Both the position numbers and the translations under genes were made by a program. 64,000 nucleotides of DNA, taken from assembly GCA_910576795.1 (NCBI GenBank), contig CAJTIX010000005.1:1-64000 (forward strand), in the 5' to 3' direction. Origin of the DNA: an uncultured Bacilli bacterium. Its GTDB lineage: Bacteria; Bacillota_I; Bacilli_A; RF39; UBA660. The notes beneath the pieces were generated by a model, which was not told where the DNA came from, made no database searches, and worked only from the letters and a program-made list of their open reading frames with translations. Positions 8,588 to 16,813 of the stretch are shown here, piece after piece. The stretch's first letter is position 1; each line of letters opens with the position of its first letter.

Positions 8588-8788
8588 TAAATGGCTTTGA
8601 ATGGTTTCTAATATTGTTTCTTTTAAGTTATCATCGCTACCATTCCATAAAATTTCAAAAAATACACCAAGTCCTGGTAGGACGACTTCATCCTTAGATT
8701 CAATCGAAGCCACAATGGATTCCTTGATTTCTGCTTGATCAGAATCTTTGAAATTTTTTCGAATATGTTCCCTAATTTTGATATCCAT
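8585..8788 (-). CDS. sspI: Small acid-soluble spore protein SspI
   Basis: The 67-residue product matches the SspI family: MDIKIREHI near the start, an acidic middle, and the family block LPGLGVFFEILWNGS, close to the LPGLGVLFEVIW I recall from Bacillus SspI. SspI proteins are made in the forespore. I chose the ATG at 8788, which has GGAAAGGA upstream; the longer frame from 8848 adds 20 residues unlike the family. A TGAATA box (complement of 8842-8847) resembles the sigma-G -35 element, but I see no good -10 at the right distance. This is the most direct sign of sporulation in the window. Confidence 0.88.
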   Translation of the reverse strand: MDIKIREHIRKNFKDSDQAEIKESIVASIESKDEVVLPGLGVFFEILWNGSDDNLKETILETIQSHL

Positions 8789-8906
8789 ATAATCTGTCCT
8801 TTCCTTTCTAGTTTGTAAAAAAATCATATATTTATACAATTTATTCAAAATTTATTTCTTTTTTTAATAAAAAACGGTATAATGGAAATAGAGTAGGAGG
8901 AATAAA

Positions 8907-9455
8907 ATGGTATGGATTATCATTGCAGTAGTAGTTGTACTTCTCATTTTATATGTAATGGGGACTTATAACACGCTGGTAAGATTACGCAATAGGGTAA
9001 AGGATCAATGGGCACAAATTGAAGTGTTATTGAAAAGAAGAGCTGATTTAATACCAAATTTAGTAGAAACTGTAAAGGGATATGCAAGTCATGAAAAGAC
9101 GACACTAGAAGGTGTGATTGAAGCCAGAAACAAGGCAATTTCTGCAACAACACCAGAAGCAGAAATGAAAGCGAGTGGAGAACTTTCACAAGCAATCAGT
9201 CGTTTATTCGCACTGACAGAAGCCTATCCTGATTTAAAGGCCAATACCAATTTTGTAGATTTACAAAATAATCTAAAAGAAACAGAAGACAAAATATCAT
9301 TTGGCAGACAATTTTATAATGATACAGTTCTAAAATACAAAGATAAATTAGAAATGTTTCCATCTAATATAATTGCCAGTATATTTGGATTCAAACCAGA
9401 ACTATTCTTTGAGGCAAGTGAAGCCGATAGAGAAGTTCCAAAGGTTCAATTTTAG
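8907..9455 (+). CDS. lemA: LemA family protein
   Basis: The 182-residue product has an N-terminal membrane segment (about residues 2-20) followed by the LemA core: YNTLVRLRNRVKDQWAQIEVLLKRRADLIPNL, the central LSRLFAL-type helix, and NDTVLKYK...FPSNIIASIFGF near the end. LemA proteins are membrane-anchored helical proteins of unclear role. They are often next to DUF2207 membrane proteins, as here, suggesting a joint envelope function. The start has a strong GGAGG site, and a TATAAT box at 8878-8883 may be its -10. Confidence 0.93.
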   Translation: MVWIIIAVVVVLLILYVMGTYNTLVRLRNRVKDQWAQIEVLLKRRADLIPNLVETVKGYASHEKTTLEGVIEARNKAISATTPEAEMKASGELSQAISRLFALTEAYPDLKANTNFVDLQNNLKETEDKISFGRQFYNDTVLKYKDKLEMFPSNIIASIFGFKPELFFEASEADREVPKVQF

Positions 9456-9494
9456 GCTTACATCAGTAAGTCTTTTTTGAAAAAGGAGTGTACA

Positions 9495-11390
9495 ATGAAA
9501 AAAGGTCTACAAATTATAATTTTAACAATATTATTATGCTTACCAATTAGAGTATGTGCCAAAGATGGAATTTCCAATTATTATATTGATTTAACTGTTG
9601 AAAAAAACGGAGATGTAACAGTTGAAGAGTTATTTGTGCTAGAAGGTAGTTACAATGGATACGAACGTATTATTAATTATAGTGGGGCCTCTAATACTTT
9701 CAATGGAAATTTAGAATCCTTTAATGGAAGTCGTATATATAATGGGGATTCTGTAGAAATAGAAGAAGTGAAAAGTATTGCCATTTCTTCTAATAGTACC
9801 TTTTCAGATTTGAAAAAAGAAGGAACGCTATTTCAGAAAAGTACCAATGTATCCACTGGTGAATTTGGTAAGTATAAGGTAAATAATACAAATAAAGGAA
9901 AAACTATTCGTATATATAATCCTTCTTCTAAAAAACAAAGAGGTTTCTATATTAAGTATAGGATTACCAATATGGCTGTAGTTCATAATGATATTGCAGA
10001 AGTTGGGTTCAATTTATTTTCAGATGAGCAATTAGAAAATATTGATTCATTAGAAATGCATATTCATATTCCAGAAAATCAAACTGAGTTAAGAGCTTGG
10101 GCACATGGACCTTTATGGGGAGAAACAAAAAATATAAGCAAAAAAGAAATGCAATTAAATATTACATCATTAGATGCACAACAAGCAGTCGATATTCGTT
10201 TTGTATTTGATAAAAATGTAGTTCCTTATAGTGTCAAAAAAAGTGGAGTAAACGGGCTCAATTCCATTTTAACAGTGGAAGATAAAAAGGCAAAAGAGGC
10301 CAATGCGGCTCGTGAACAAGCGCGAGAAGATGAAAAATATAAAAAAATGATTGGGAATATTTTCTTTGTTTGTGGAATTCTTTGGCTCATTGGTCTTATC
10401 GTTATAATCATTTATGTATATCGTAAGCATGATAGGGAATATAAAAATACTTTGCCTTCCAAATATTATAGAGAATTTCCAGATACCTATGGACCAGAAG
10501 TAGTAGGCTATTTATTGCATAAACAAATTTCCAATAATGATTTATCGGCCTCTATTCTAAATTTAATATATAAAAAGGCTATCTCTTATGAACCACTAGA
10601 AAAAGACAATTATAAATTAACCAATTTACATGCAACTGATGTAACTGAAACAGAACAAAAATTACTAGATTGGTTGTTCCATGATCAAGAAGAGATTACT
10701 TTGTCACAACTAAAAAAAGAAGCTAGGTCATCATATGAACCATTTTTAAATCGTTATAATACTTGGCGTGAAAAAGCCAAAAGACAAGGTGAAAGCTATC
10801 ACTTCTATGAATCTTCTACAAAGAGTAAAGTGCTTTCTATCTTATATTGCGTACTCGGTTTAGTAATACCGCTATCATTTATGCTAATTGGTATGGTCAA
10901 TATATGCATCATTTTATTGGCTACTTTTATTCAATTTGCAGCAATTTGTTCCATTATTTATTTTGCAGCTTATACCAAGCGTTCAAAAGAGGGAAACGAA
11001 GCTTATCATAAATGGATTGGACTTAAAAATTTTATGAATGATTTTGGTAACTTTGACGAAAAAGAACTTCCTGAAATCGCATTATGGGAAAAATATTTAG
11101 TATATGCAGTGAGTTTAGGATGTGCTAAAAAACTAATCAAAACGATGGAAATTAAGGTACGAGACTTAGAAGTTGCAGGTCAATCAATTGATACTACATT
11201 AATTGATCTTTCTCGTATGCATTTATGGATATCATTGAATCAAAATTTATCTAGTACAGTCACTTCTGCCATTAGTTCCGCTCAATCTAGGGTAGCAAGT
11301 AGTAGTAATTCATCCTCTGGTGGTTTTGGAGGAGGATTCTCTGGAGGAGGAGGCTCTTTCGGTGGTGGAGGCGGAGGAGGCCGCTTTTAG
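9495..11390 (+). CDS. DUF2207 domain membrane protein with Gly-rich tail
   Basis: The 631-residue product has a signal peptide (about residues 1-24, ending VCAKDG) and an extracellular DUF2207 domain to about residue 260. A membrane segment lies near 290-310, a cytoplasmic region with two more membrane segments around 450-500, and a C-terminal tail of Gly, Ser and Phe ending GGGGGGGRF. The layout is typical of DUF2207 proteins, which pair with lemA. I chose ATG 9495 because AAAAGGAG precedes it and the signal peptide starts there; the upstream TTG at 9477 adds only six residues. Function unknown. Confidence 0.88.
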   Translation: MKKGLQIIILTILLCLPIRVCAKDGISNYYIDLTVEKNGDVTVEELFVLEGSYNGYERIINYSGASNTFNGNLESFNGSRIYNGDSVEIEEVKSIAISSNSTFSDLKKEGTLFQKSTNVSTGEFGKYKVNNTNKGKTIRIYNPSSKKQRGFYIKYRITNMAVVHNDIAEVGFNLFSDEQLENIDSLEMHIHIPENQTELRAWAHGPLWGETKNISKKEMQLNITSLDAQQAVDIRFVFDKNVVPYSVKKSGVNGLNSILTVEDKKAKEANAAREQAREDEKYKKMIGNIFFVCGILWLIGLIVIIIYVYRKHDREYKNTLPSKYYREFPDTYGPEVVGYLLHKQISNNDLSASILNLIYKKAISYEPLEKDNYKLTNLHATDVTETEQKLLDWLFHDQEEITLSQLKKEARSSYEPFLNRYNTWREKAKRQGESYHFYESSTKSKVLSILYCVLGLVIPLSFMLIGMVNICIILLATFIQFAAICSIIYFAAYTKRSKEGNEAYHKWIGLKNFMNDFGNFDEKELPEIALWEKYLVYAVSLGCAKKLIKTMEIKVRDLEVAGQSIDTTLIDLSRMHLWISLNQNLSSTVTSAISSAQSRVASSSNSSSGGFGGGFSGGGGSFGGGGGGGRF

Positions 11391-11438
11391 CCTGTATAAA
11401 AACCATATAACATGTTAAACTATAATTGAGGTGAAACA

Positions 11439-11654
11439 ATGGAATTTCATAAAAATCAGTTTTTTAAAAATGAACCCACCAAATTGGCAGGAAACAAGGT
11501 ACTTGCTAAAAGTAGTCCTTTTGAATTATCCAAACGTTTTCTTCAACAAAGTAAAAAAAATGTGATAGAAGAAAAACCAATGACGCCAGAGCGTAGATTG
11601 GAAGAACAGCGCAATCAAAAGCATTTTCTAAAACAGAACCCTTTTCAAAAATAA
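11439..11654 (+). CDS. Small hypothetical protein (71 aa)
   Basis: I do not recognise this 71-residue, basic protein. It is rich in Lys, Gln and Phe, has no membrane segment, and shows FELSKRFLQQSKKN in the middle and ERRLEEQRNQKHFLKQNPFQK at the end. ATG 11439 has TGAGGTGAAAC upstream and a TATAAT sequence at 11421-11426, so it is probably expressed. Confidence 0.6.
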   Translation: MEFHKNQFFKNEPTKLAGNKVLAKSSPFELSKRFLQQSKKNVIEEKPMTPERRLEEQRNQKHFLKQNPFQK

Positions 11655-11716
11655 TCGCGTTTTCCTATAACTTGTGATATAATGAATAAAGTAAAAGAAT
11701 AATTGGTGGTGATAAA

Positions 11717-12136
11717 GTGGATATAAACGAAGATATTCCAACAAATATTGAAGAAAAGATGAGACAAGATTCACTGGACCGAGATCGTATTATGGAAGAG
11801 GTAAATCGTAATTTAGATAGCCATAGCCGTAGAATTGTAGAATACGATCAAAAAGCCAAAACATTGGATATACTAGAAGTAAAATATAACAGTTTGGAAC
11901 GTGAAAGCAAAGAAACCATCACTACAATGCAAAAAAAAATAGAAATACTGACTGAAGAAAATGCCAATTTAGAAAATGAAGTGATGATATTAAGAAGAAC
12001 TGTTTTGAATTATAAAAGTAAAACGACTGGTCTTCAATCTGTTGTAGAATTAATGATCAATGATTTTGGAATCGATCAAGTTGTTTTAGCAACAGGAATT
12101 GATAAAGATAAATTAAAGGATTTTTTGAAAAATTAA
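11717..12136 (+). CDS. Coiled-coil hypothetical protein (139 aa)
   Basis: The product starts at GTG 11717 behind GGTGGTGAT; there is no ATG nearby in frame. Residues 30-100 are charged with regular Leu/Ile spacing (EILTEENANLENEVMILRRT), which predicts a long coiled coil. The last 35 residues (FGIDQVVLATGIDKDKLKDF) could form a small helical domain. No signal peptide or membrane segment is present. It may be a structural or regulatory partner protein; I cannot name a family. A terminator follows at 12184. Confidence 0.65.
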   Translation: MDINEDIPTNIEEKMRQDSLDRDRIMEEVNRNLDSHSRRIVEYDQKAKTLDILEVKYNSLERESKETITTMQKKIEILTEENANLENEVMILRRTVLNYKSKTTGLQSVVELMINDFGIDQVVLATGIDKDKLKDFLKN

Positions 12137-12183
12137 GAACATTGTAATTGACAAAATATGCGAATTCATTTTTAAGTAATATA

Positions 12184-12208
12184 AAAACTCACAAATAGTG
12201 AGTTTTTT
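12184..12208. terminator. Bidirectional terminator
   Basis: AAAACTCAC (12184-12192) pairs with GTGAGTTTT (12198-12206) around a 5-nt loop, with T-runs in both directions. It lies between the convergent genes ending at 12136 and 12207. Confidence 0.85.
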
Positions 12209-12527
12209 ACATCATTTGATAATTGGAACTATTATATTTAGTATTAGAATAATTAATAGAATTAGAACTATTATACATGTTTTCTAGATTCGTAATTCGT
12301 TTATCTAAAAGTACCATTTGTTGTTCTAAATTATTGATTTGTTGTTCAATGGTATTAGAAGATACAGTATTAGATGGTACATTGTTCATCATTGGATATC
12401 CTTGCATTGGCATACTTGGCGCCATAGGTGGTTGCATAGGCATTGGATATCCCATAGGGGCTCCCATTCCTGGATATTGTGGATAAACTGGATAAGAAGG
12501 GCCACCACATTGTCTATCTTTTTTCAT
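12207..12527 (-). CDS. Met/Pro/Gly-rich protein, possibly spore coat or cell surface
   Basis: The 106-residue product has three parts: a short basic start (MKKDRQCGG), a stretch of about 45 residues made of Pro, Met, Tyr and Gly (for example YPMPMQPPMAPSMPMQGYP), a predicted coiled coil (IEQQINNLEQQMVLLDKRITNLENMY), and a Ser/Asn/Tyr-rich tail. I chose the ATG at 12527, which has GGAGTGTTG upstream. Low-complexity proteins of this kind occur among spore coat proteins of Bacillota (such as the YppG type), and the genome has other sporulation genes, but the assignment is a guess from composition. Confidence 0.55.
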   Translation of the reverse strand: MKKDRQCGGPSYPVYPQYPGMGAPMGYPMPMQPPMAPSMPMQGYPMMNNVPSNTVSSNTIEQQINNLEQQMVLLDKRITNLENMYNSSNSINYSNTKYNSSNYQMM

Positions 12528-12601
12528 ATTTTCAACACTCCTATCTAACATAAGTATATGCATTTATCCATAATGTGTGTTACAATAAAGATGGTGAAAG
12601 T

Positions 12602-13225
12602 ATGGTAGATTTATATCAGTATGAAAAAGAATTATATCAACAAAATATTTATTACATAGGTGGAGTAGATGAAGTAGGAAGAGGCCCTTTGATAGGACCC
12701 GTGGTAGCAGCCTGTTGTGTATTACCTGAAAACTTTGTATTAGAAGGACTTACCGATTCCAAAAAATTAACCGAAAAGAAAAGAGAACAATTTTATCCTT
12801 ACATTATAGAACATTGTCTTGCATATGGGATTGGTATTATCTCTCCAGAAGTAATTGATGAAGTTAACATTTATGAAGCAACCAAACTTGCAATGAAAAA
12901 AGCCATTGAGGAAGTACAAAAGAAACTTCCATTGGAACATGTGTTGATTGATGCGATGAAATTAGAATTAAATATTCCAAGTACTTCCATCATCAAAGGA
13001 GATGCGAAAAGTATTTCGATTGCGGCCGCAAGTGTGATTGCTAAAGTGACAAGAGATCATATGATGATGGAACTGGATCAAGAATATCCAATGTATGGAT
13101 ATAAAAATCATAAAGGATATCCAACCAAAAAACATATTGAAGCAATCCATCAATATGGATTAATTGAAGGGTACCGAAAAACATATGGACCTATTAAAGA
13201 TTATATAGAGGGAGTGCAATTATGA
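12602..13225 (+). CDS. rnhB: Ribonuclease HII
   Basis: RNase HII removes RNA from RNA-DNA hybrids and single ribonucleotides from DNA. The 207-residue product has GGVDEVGRGPLIGPVVAA with the first catalytic Asp-Glu pair, the conserved LTDSKKLTEKKRE, the third acidic residue in LIDAMKL, and the ASVIAKVTRDH motif. I chose ATG 12602 behind GGTGAAAG; an ATG at 12575 is in frame but has no ribosome site. It overlaps the next gene by 4 bp (ATGA), starting a tightly packed operon. Confidence 0.94.
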   Translation: MVDLYQYEKELYQQNIYYIGGVDEVGRGPLIGPVVAACCVLPENFVLEGLTDSKKLTEKKREQFYPYIIEHCLAYGIGIISPEVIDEVNIYEATKLAMKKAIEEVQKKLPLEHVLIDAMKLELNIPSTSIIKGDAKSISIAAASVIAKVTRDHMMMELDQEYPMYGYKNHKGYPTKKHIEAIHQYGLIEGYRKTYGPIKDYIEGVQL

Positions 13226-14142
13226 ACCAATATTGTTTAATTACACACATTGCAGATCCAGATGGAGCTTTTCCAATTATTTTAATGAAATTGGTATTTT
13301 CTAATACGGATTTTTATTCTTGTGAAGTAAAAGAAGTTGATGATATCTTAAAAGAAGCATTACAGAAAGAATATGAAAAAATTTATATTGTGGATTTAAA
13401 TATATCAAAGGAAATGGCTGCATTTGTAGATCAAATAGCAAAAGAAAAAGTAGAAGTTTATGATCATCATGAAAGTAATCTTGAATTAAACCAATATGCA
13501 TTTGAACATGTCGTCGTAAACAGTGGAAAACGAAAAGAGTGTGGGACTACTTTATTTTACGAATATTTAAAACAACATACCAAACATCCAGTACTTGAAA
13601 ATAATGCACTAAAACAAATGATTGAATTTGTAAGAGAAAATGATACCTTTGACTTTATAGACGCCTATAGACAAGATGCGATTCATTTCCGTATGCTTTA
13701 TGATATCTATGGTAGAGAGACCTATATCGAACATTTTTTAAACTATATTATTGAAAACGATACATTTCAGTTTACAGAAACAGAAAAGGCGATTATAGAT
13801 GTGTTAGAAGAACAAACAGAACGTTATATTACTGAAAAGCTAGAACATGTTCAATTTGGAACTATCGATGGTGTAAAAGTGGGAATTGTCTTTGCAGAAC
13901 AACATAGAAGTTACCTTGGAAATCGTATGGCAGAACTTTACAAAGATAAGATTGATATTGCCATCATCATTAATGTGGATAGAAGTGTTTCTTATAGGGC
14001 CATCAAACCAGACATAAATATCAATATACTTGCTCAGAAATATAATGGTGGCGGTCATAAACATGCAGGCGGAAGTCCATTACCAAGTGATCTTCAAAAG
14101 CAAATTATAGGTCTTTTATTTGAAGAAAGTGAGATTTTATAA
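13222..14142 (+). CDS. DHH family phosphoesterase
   Basis: The 306-residue product has the DHH-family motifs in order: HIADPDGA near residue 9, IVDLN, the DHH triad itself (YDHHES, about residue 83), and a C-terminal DHHA1 domain with GGGHKHAGGSPLP. Such proteins hydrolyse short oligonucleotides, cyclic dinucleotides or related phosphodiesters with two metal ions. The family resembles NrnB-like oligoribonucleases, but the exact substrate cannot be read from the sequence. It shares 4 bp with rnhB and is directly followed by a Nudix gene. Confidence 0.85.
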   Translation: MNQYCLITHIADPDGAFPIILMKLVFSNTDFYSCEVKEVDDILKEALQKEYEKIYIVDLNISKEMAAFVDQIAKEKVEVYDHHESNLELNQYAFEHVVVNSGKRKECGTTLFYEYLKQHTKHPVLENNALKQMIEFVRENDTFDFIDAYRQDAIHFRMLYDIYGRETYIEHFLNYIIENDTFQFTETEKAIIDVLEEQTERYITEKLEHVQFGTIDGVKVGIVFAEQHRSYLGNRMAELYKDKIDIAIIINVDRSVSYRAIKPDININILAQKYNGGGHKHAGGSPLPSDLQKQIIGLLFEESEIL

Positions 14143-14661
14143 ATGGAATTTGTAGATGTATTAGATGAAAACGGAGAAAAAACAGGTATTATAAAAGAAC
14201 GTTCCCTTGCGAAAAAAGATAAAGATTATACCCTTGGTGTTCATGTATGGATTCAAAATAGTAAGGGTGAAATCTTACTACAAAAACGTAGTATGGAAAA
14301 GCATTCTTTTGCGGGAATGTGGGATACAACAGGTGGAAGAGCACGTGCGAAAGAAAGTAGTAAAGAATCTATGCAAAGAGAATTGAAAGAAGAACTTGGA
14401 ATTGAAATATCAGCTTCTGATTTACAATTTCTATTCCGCTTTCCTGCACAAAAGAATAGTAAACCCATGTTTTTGGATGTTTATTTTTTAAAAAAGGATA
14501 TTGACTTAAAGACACTTACACTCCAAAAAGAAGAAGTAGAAGATGTTTGTTATGTCCCACTATCGATTGTGAAAAAGTGGTATTTAGAAAATCCAAATTT
14601 TGTAAAACAACCTTATTTTATGGATGTATTAAAGCGATTGGAGAACACATATGAATGTTAG
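14143..14661 (+). CDS. Nudix hydrolase
   Basis: The 172-residue product has a complete Nudix box (GGRARAKESSKESMQRELKE plus ELGIE), with the Gly, Glu, Arg-Glu and Glu-Glu positions in place. The N-terminal part (DENGEKTGIIKERSLAKKD) and the line GVHVWIQNSKGEILLQKRS resemble the isopentenyl-diphosphate-isomerase-like subgroup. These enzymes cleave nucleoside diphosphate-X compounds; the substrate is unknown. The gene starts at the base after the stop of the DHH gene and overlaps the next gene by 11 bp. Confidence 0.88.
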   Translation: MEFVDVLDENGEKTGIIKERSLAKKDKDYTLGVHVWIQNSKGEILLQKRSMEKHSFAGMWDTTGGRARAKESSKESMQRELKEELGIEISASDLQFLFRFPAQKNSKPMFLDVYFLKKDIDLKTLTLQKEEVEDVCYVPLSIVKKWYLENPNFVKQPYFMDVLKRLENTYEC

Positions 14662-15190
14662 AAAAATTCAAGTAGGTTACCTATCTTGTAACTGTTATAT
14701 TCTAGAACAGAAAGGAACTTGCCTTGTAATTGATCCAGGAGATGAACTTTATTCTATTGAAAAACAAATTGGAGACAATCAGTTACTTGCAGTGTTGATT
14801 ACGCATCACCATGAAGATCATGTTGGAGCTTTAAAACCATTACTTCAAAAATATAATGTTCCTGTATATGATTTTCACACAACAAAGGAACAACAGTATA
14901 AAGTGGGTCCCTTTGATTTTGAAGTGATTCATACGCCAGGACATACCAGTGATTCTATTACCTTCTATTTTTATTTATATCAACTGATATTTGTAGGAGA
15001 CTTTATTTTTAAAGGGTCTATTGGTAGAACTGATTTGGAAACTGGAAATGCACTTACGATGAATGAAAGTATCGACAAAATAAAGAAATATCCTGAAATA
15101 ATTAAATGTTATCCTGGACATGGGGAAAATACAAGTTTAAAAGAAGAGAAAGAAAATAATTATTTCTTTCTTCACAATGACTTGTCATGA
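14651..15190 (+). CDS. MBL-fold metallohydrolase (glyoxalase II-like, YqgX type)
   Basis: The 179-residue product has the metal-binding motif THHHEDHVG (about residue 55), then HTPGHTSDS, the bridging Asp in FVGDFIF, and a late His in YPGHGEN. This is a compact MBL-fold hydrolase of the glyoxalase II/YqgX type, with the short length usual for YqgX. Glyoxalase II enzymes split thioesters, but the substrate of this subgroup is not settled. It ends the rnhB-DHH-Nudix-MBL run. The last codons can fold as a hairpin (GAAAGAAAATAATTATTTCTTTC core), which may weaken read-through. Confidence 0.85.
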   Translation: MNVRKIQVGYLSCNCYILEQKGTCLVIDPGDELYSIEKQIGDNQLLAVLITHHHEDHVGALKPLLQKYNVPVYDFHTTKEQQYKVGPFDFEVIHTPGHTSDSITFYFYLYQLIFVGDFIFKGSIGRTDLETGNALTMNESIDKIKKYPEIIKCYPGHGENTSLKEEKENNYFFLHNDLS

Positions 15191-15306
15191 TATACTATTA
15201 TAGTAAGTATGCAATTAAATCATAAGAAAGTTGCAAATTACAAATCAAGAAAATATAAATTTATAAACAGGGAAAAAGAACAAATTTTATATGAAGGAGT
15301 GAAAAT

Positions 15307-16233
15307 ATGAAAAAACAAGGATTTACATTAGTGGAATTATTAGCAGTCATTGTAATATTAGCAGTTATTGCAGTCATTACAGTTCCTCTAATTGGAGATA
15401 TAATTGAAAAGAGTAAAAAAGGATCATTGGAAGATAGTGCATATGGTTTAGTGGAGGCTGCAGGTTTATATTACACTACAGGAAACATCATTGAAGGGGC
15501 ACAAGAACCTATCACATTTGACTTTGAGGGTGGAAAACAAATAAGTGAACACAAATTAGAATATAAAGGAAAAGTAGAAGAGGGAAAAGTAATTCTAAAT
15601 ACCAATGGGAAGGTAGTACTTTGTATCAGTGATGGAAAATACTATGCCTATAAAAACCAAGAAGAAAGTAAAATAACAAGTGGAATAGGAAGCTGTAGTT
15701 ATAATGGAGAAACAGGAGATTTTGATATTATAAGCGATGTCGATACATTGAATGCACGTATTGCCGCTTTACAGGAAGAAATCAATAAGGGGAAAACTGT
15801 TTTAGCAGAAGCCATAACAGGTAAAGGGATTACGACTTCTACTACAAATTCTTTTGAAGAAATGGCAACAAATATTAGTCAGTTATCTTCAGAAGTTGGA
15901 AATATGGTTTTGAAACAAAGTGTTGAAGGAAATGTGAATTTAACTGGAGATAATAAAGTAAAGGAACAAACTGTAACCGCAACTTATACAACTGAAAAAG
16001 ATTGTCATTATACCTGTCATGCATATATTAGTCAAGGAGCACCTGCCTATATAGCCAATAATTATGCAACAATGCCTGGCTCTCAAATAATTGCTAAACC
16101 AGATGCTTCATGGCCAGAATTTATGAATATTGGTACTGCTAGAGCAGGGGAAACTATCACATGTAGTTATTACGTTGCAATTAATGCAAGCTGGGAAAAA
16201 TTTTATGTAGACATTTATACAGATGAAAAATAA
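15307..16233 (+). CDS. Type IV pilin-like protein with phage-fibre-like module
   Basis: The 308-residue product starts with a classic prepilin signal: MKKQG, then FTLVELLAVIVILAVIAVIT, so prepilin peptidase should cut after Gly5 and methylate Phe6. The hydrophobic helix is followed by a pilin-like globular part. Residues about 150-200 then form a helix (LNARIAALQEEINKGK) and AITGKGITTSTTNSFEEMA, a pattern familiar from phage tail fibre and adhesin proteins. The last 100 residues are beta-rich with a few Cys. No pilus assembly genes lie nearby. The strong site GAAGGAG precedes the ATG. Confidence 0.85.
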   Translation: MKKQGFTLVELLAVIVILAVIAVITVPLIGDIIEKSKKGSLEDSAYGLVEAAGLYYTTGNIIEGAQEPITFDFEGGKQISEHKLEYKGKVEEGKVILNTNGKVVLCISDGKYYAYKNQEESKITSGIGSCSYNGETGDFDIISDVDTLNARIAALQEEINKGKTVLAEAITGKGITTSTTNSFEEMATNISQLSSEVGNMVLKQSVEGNVNLTGDNKVKEQTVTATYTTEKDCHYTCHAYISQGAPAYIANNYATMPGSQIIAKPDASWPEFMNIGTARAGETITCSYYVAINASWEKFYVDIYTDEK

Positions 16234-16247
16234 AAATCGATAAAACG

Positions 16248-16294
16248 GAAAGACTGAGTGAAAATAAGAACTTTTCATTTAGTCTTTTTTTTAT
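16248..16294 (+). terminator. Rho-independent terminator
   Basis: AAAGACT (16249-16255) pairs with AGTCTTT (16281-16287), and an inner TGAAAA/TTTTCA pair extends the stem. A run of T follows. It separates the pilin-like gene from the mraZ promoter. Confidence 0.8.
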
Positions 16295-16309
16295 TTTCTA
16301 TAAAAACTA

Positions 16310-16338
16310 TTTACAAAAACCAAATTAAATAGTAGAAT
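16310..16338 (+). promoter_or_regulatory. Sigma-A-type promoter of the mraZ operon
   Basis: TTTACA (16310-16315) and TAGAAT (16333-16338) are separated by 17 bp. The predicted transcription start falls inside the four-copy MraZ repeat just downstream, an arrangement suited to autorepression. Confidence 0.75.
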
Positions 16339-16374
16339 AGTGGTAGTGAGTGGTTAAAAGTGGAGAGATGTGGG
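16339..16374 (+). promoter_or_regulatory. MraZ operator, four GTGG repeats at 10-bp period
   Basis: GTGG occurs at 16340, 16350, 16360 and 16370, each exactly 10 bp apart. MraZ is known to bind short direct repeats with one-turn spacing upstream of its own gene (TGGG-type in Proteobacteria, AAAGTG-type in mollicutes). The repeats begin two bases after the -10 box, so bound MraZ would cover the start site. Confidence 0.8.
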
Positions 16375-16381
16375 TGATTTT

Positions 16382-16813
16382 ATGTTCATGGGAGAATATC
16401 ATCATACCATTGATGACAAAGGAAGGTTAACCCTTCCTGCCAAAATCAGAGAACAATTAGGCAACGAATTTGTCGTTACAAGAGGACTTGATAACTGCTT
16501 ATTTGTATACCCACAAGAAGAATGGAATCGGGTAATTGCGAAATACAAGGAATTACCCAATACCAAAGATGCTCGAAACTTTATGCGATTCTTTCTATCA
16601 GGAGCGACACTTACCAATTTTGATAAACAAGGAAGAATCAATATTCCAATACCACTTAGCAAATATGCAGCATTAGAAAAAGACTGTGTAATCATTGGTG
16701 TAAACGATCGATTGGAAATTTGGAGTCAAACTGCTTGGGACCAATTTATCGATACCAATGAAGAAAATTTTTCCGATATTGCAGATAAATTATTTTCAGC
16801 AGAACTTGGGTGA
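16382..16813 (+). CDS. mraZ: Transcriptional regulator MraZ
   Basis: MraZ is a DNA-binding protein with two AbrB-like SpoVT folds that controls the division and cell wall cluster. The 143-residue product has FMGEYHHTIDDKGRLTLPAKIRE as the first fold and the second half DKQGRINIPIPLSKYA. I chose ATG 16382, preceded by GGGTGATTTT, the same site form used at 1998; GTG 16370 lies inside the operator. The next gene, rsmH, starts 4 bp before the mraZ stop. Confidence 0.93.
   Translation: MFMGEYHHTIDDKGRLTLPAKIREQLGNEFVVTRGLDNCLFVYPQEEWNRVIAKYKELPNTKDARNFMRFFLSGATLTNFDKQGRINIPIPLSKYAALEKDCVIIGVNDRLEIWSQTAWDQFIDTNEENFSDIADKLFSAELG

Noticed and set aside
8789..8860. Full sigma-G promoter for sspI
   Set aside because: A TGAATA -35-like box is present, but no CATACTA-like -10 lies at the expected spacing, so I did not list it as a feature.
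12277..12548. Two plus-strand frames rich in Ile, Cys and His
   Set aside because: They are antisense to the Met/Pro-rich gene, whose repeat codons keep the opposite frames open. There is no ribosome site or family pattern.
15141..15176. Hairpin at the end of the MBL hydrolase gene as a terminator
   Set aside because: The stem lies within codons before the stop and has no T-run after it, so it was noted only as a possible weak structure.
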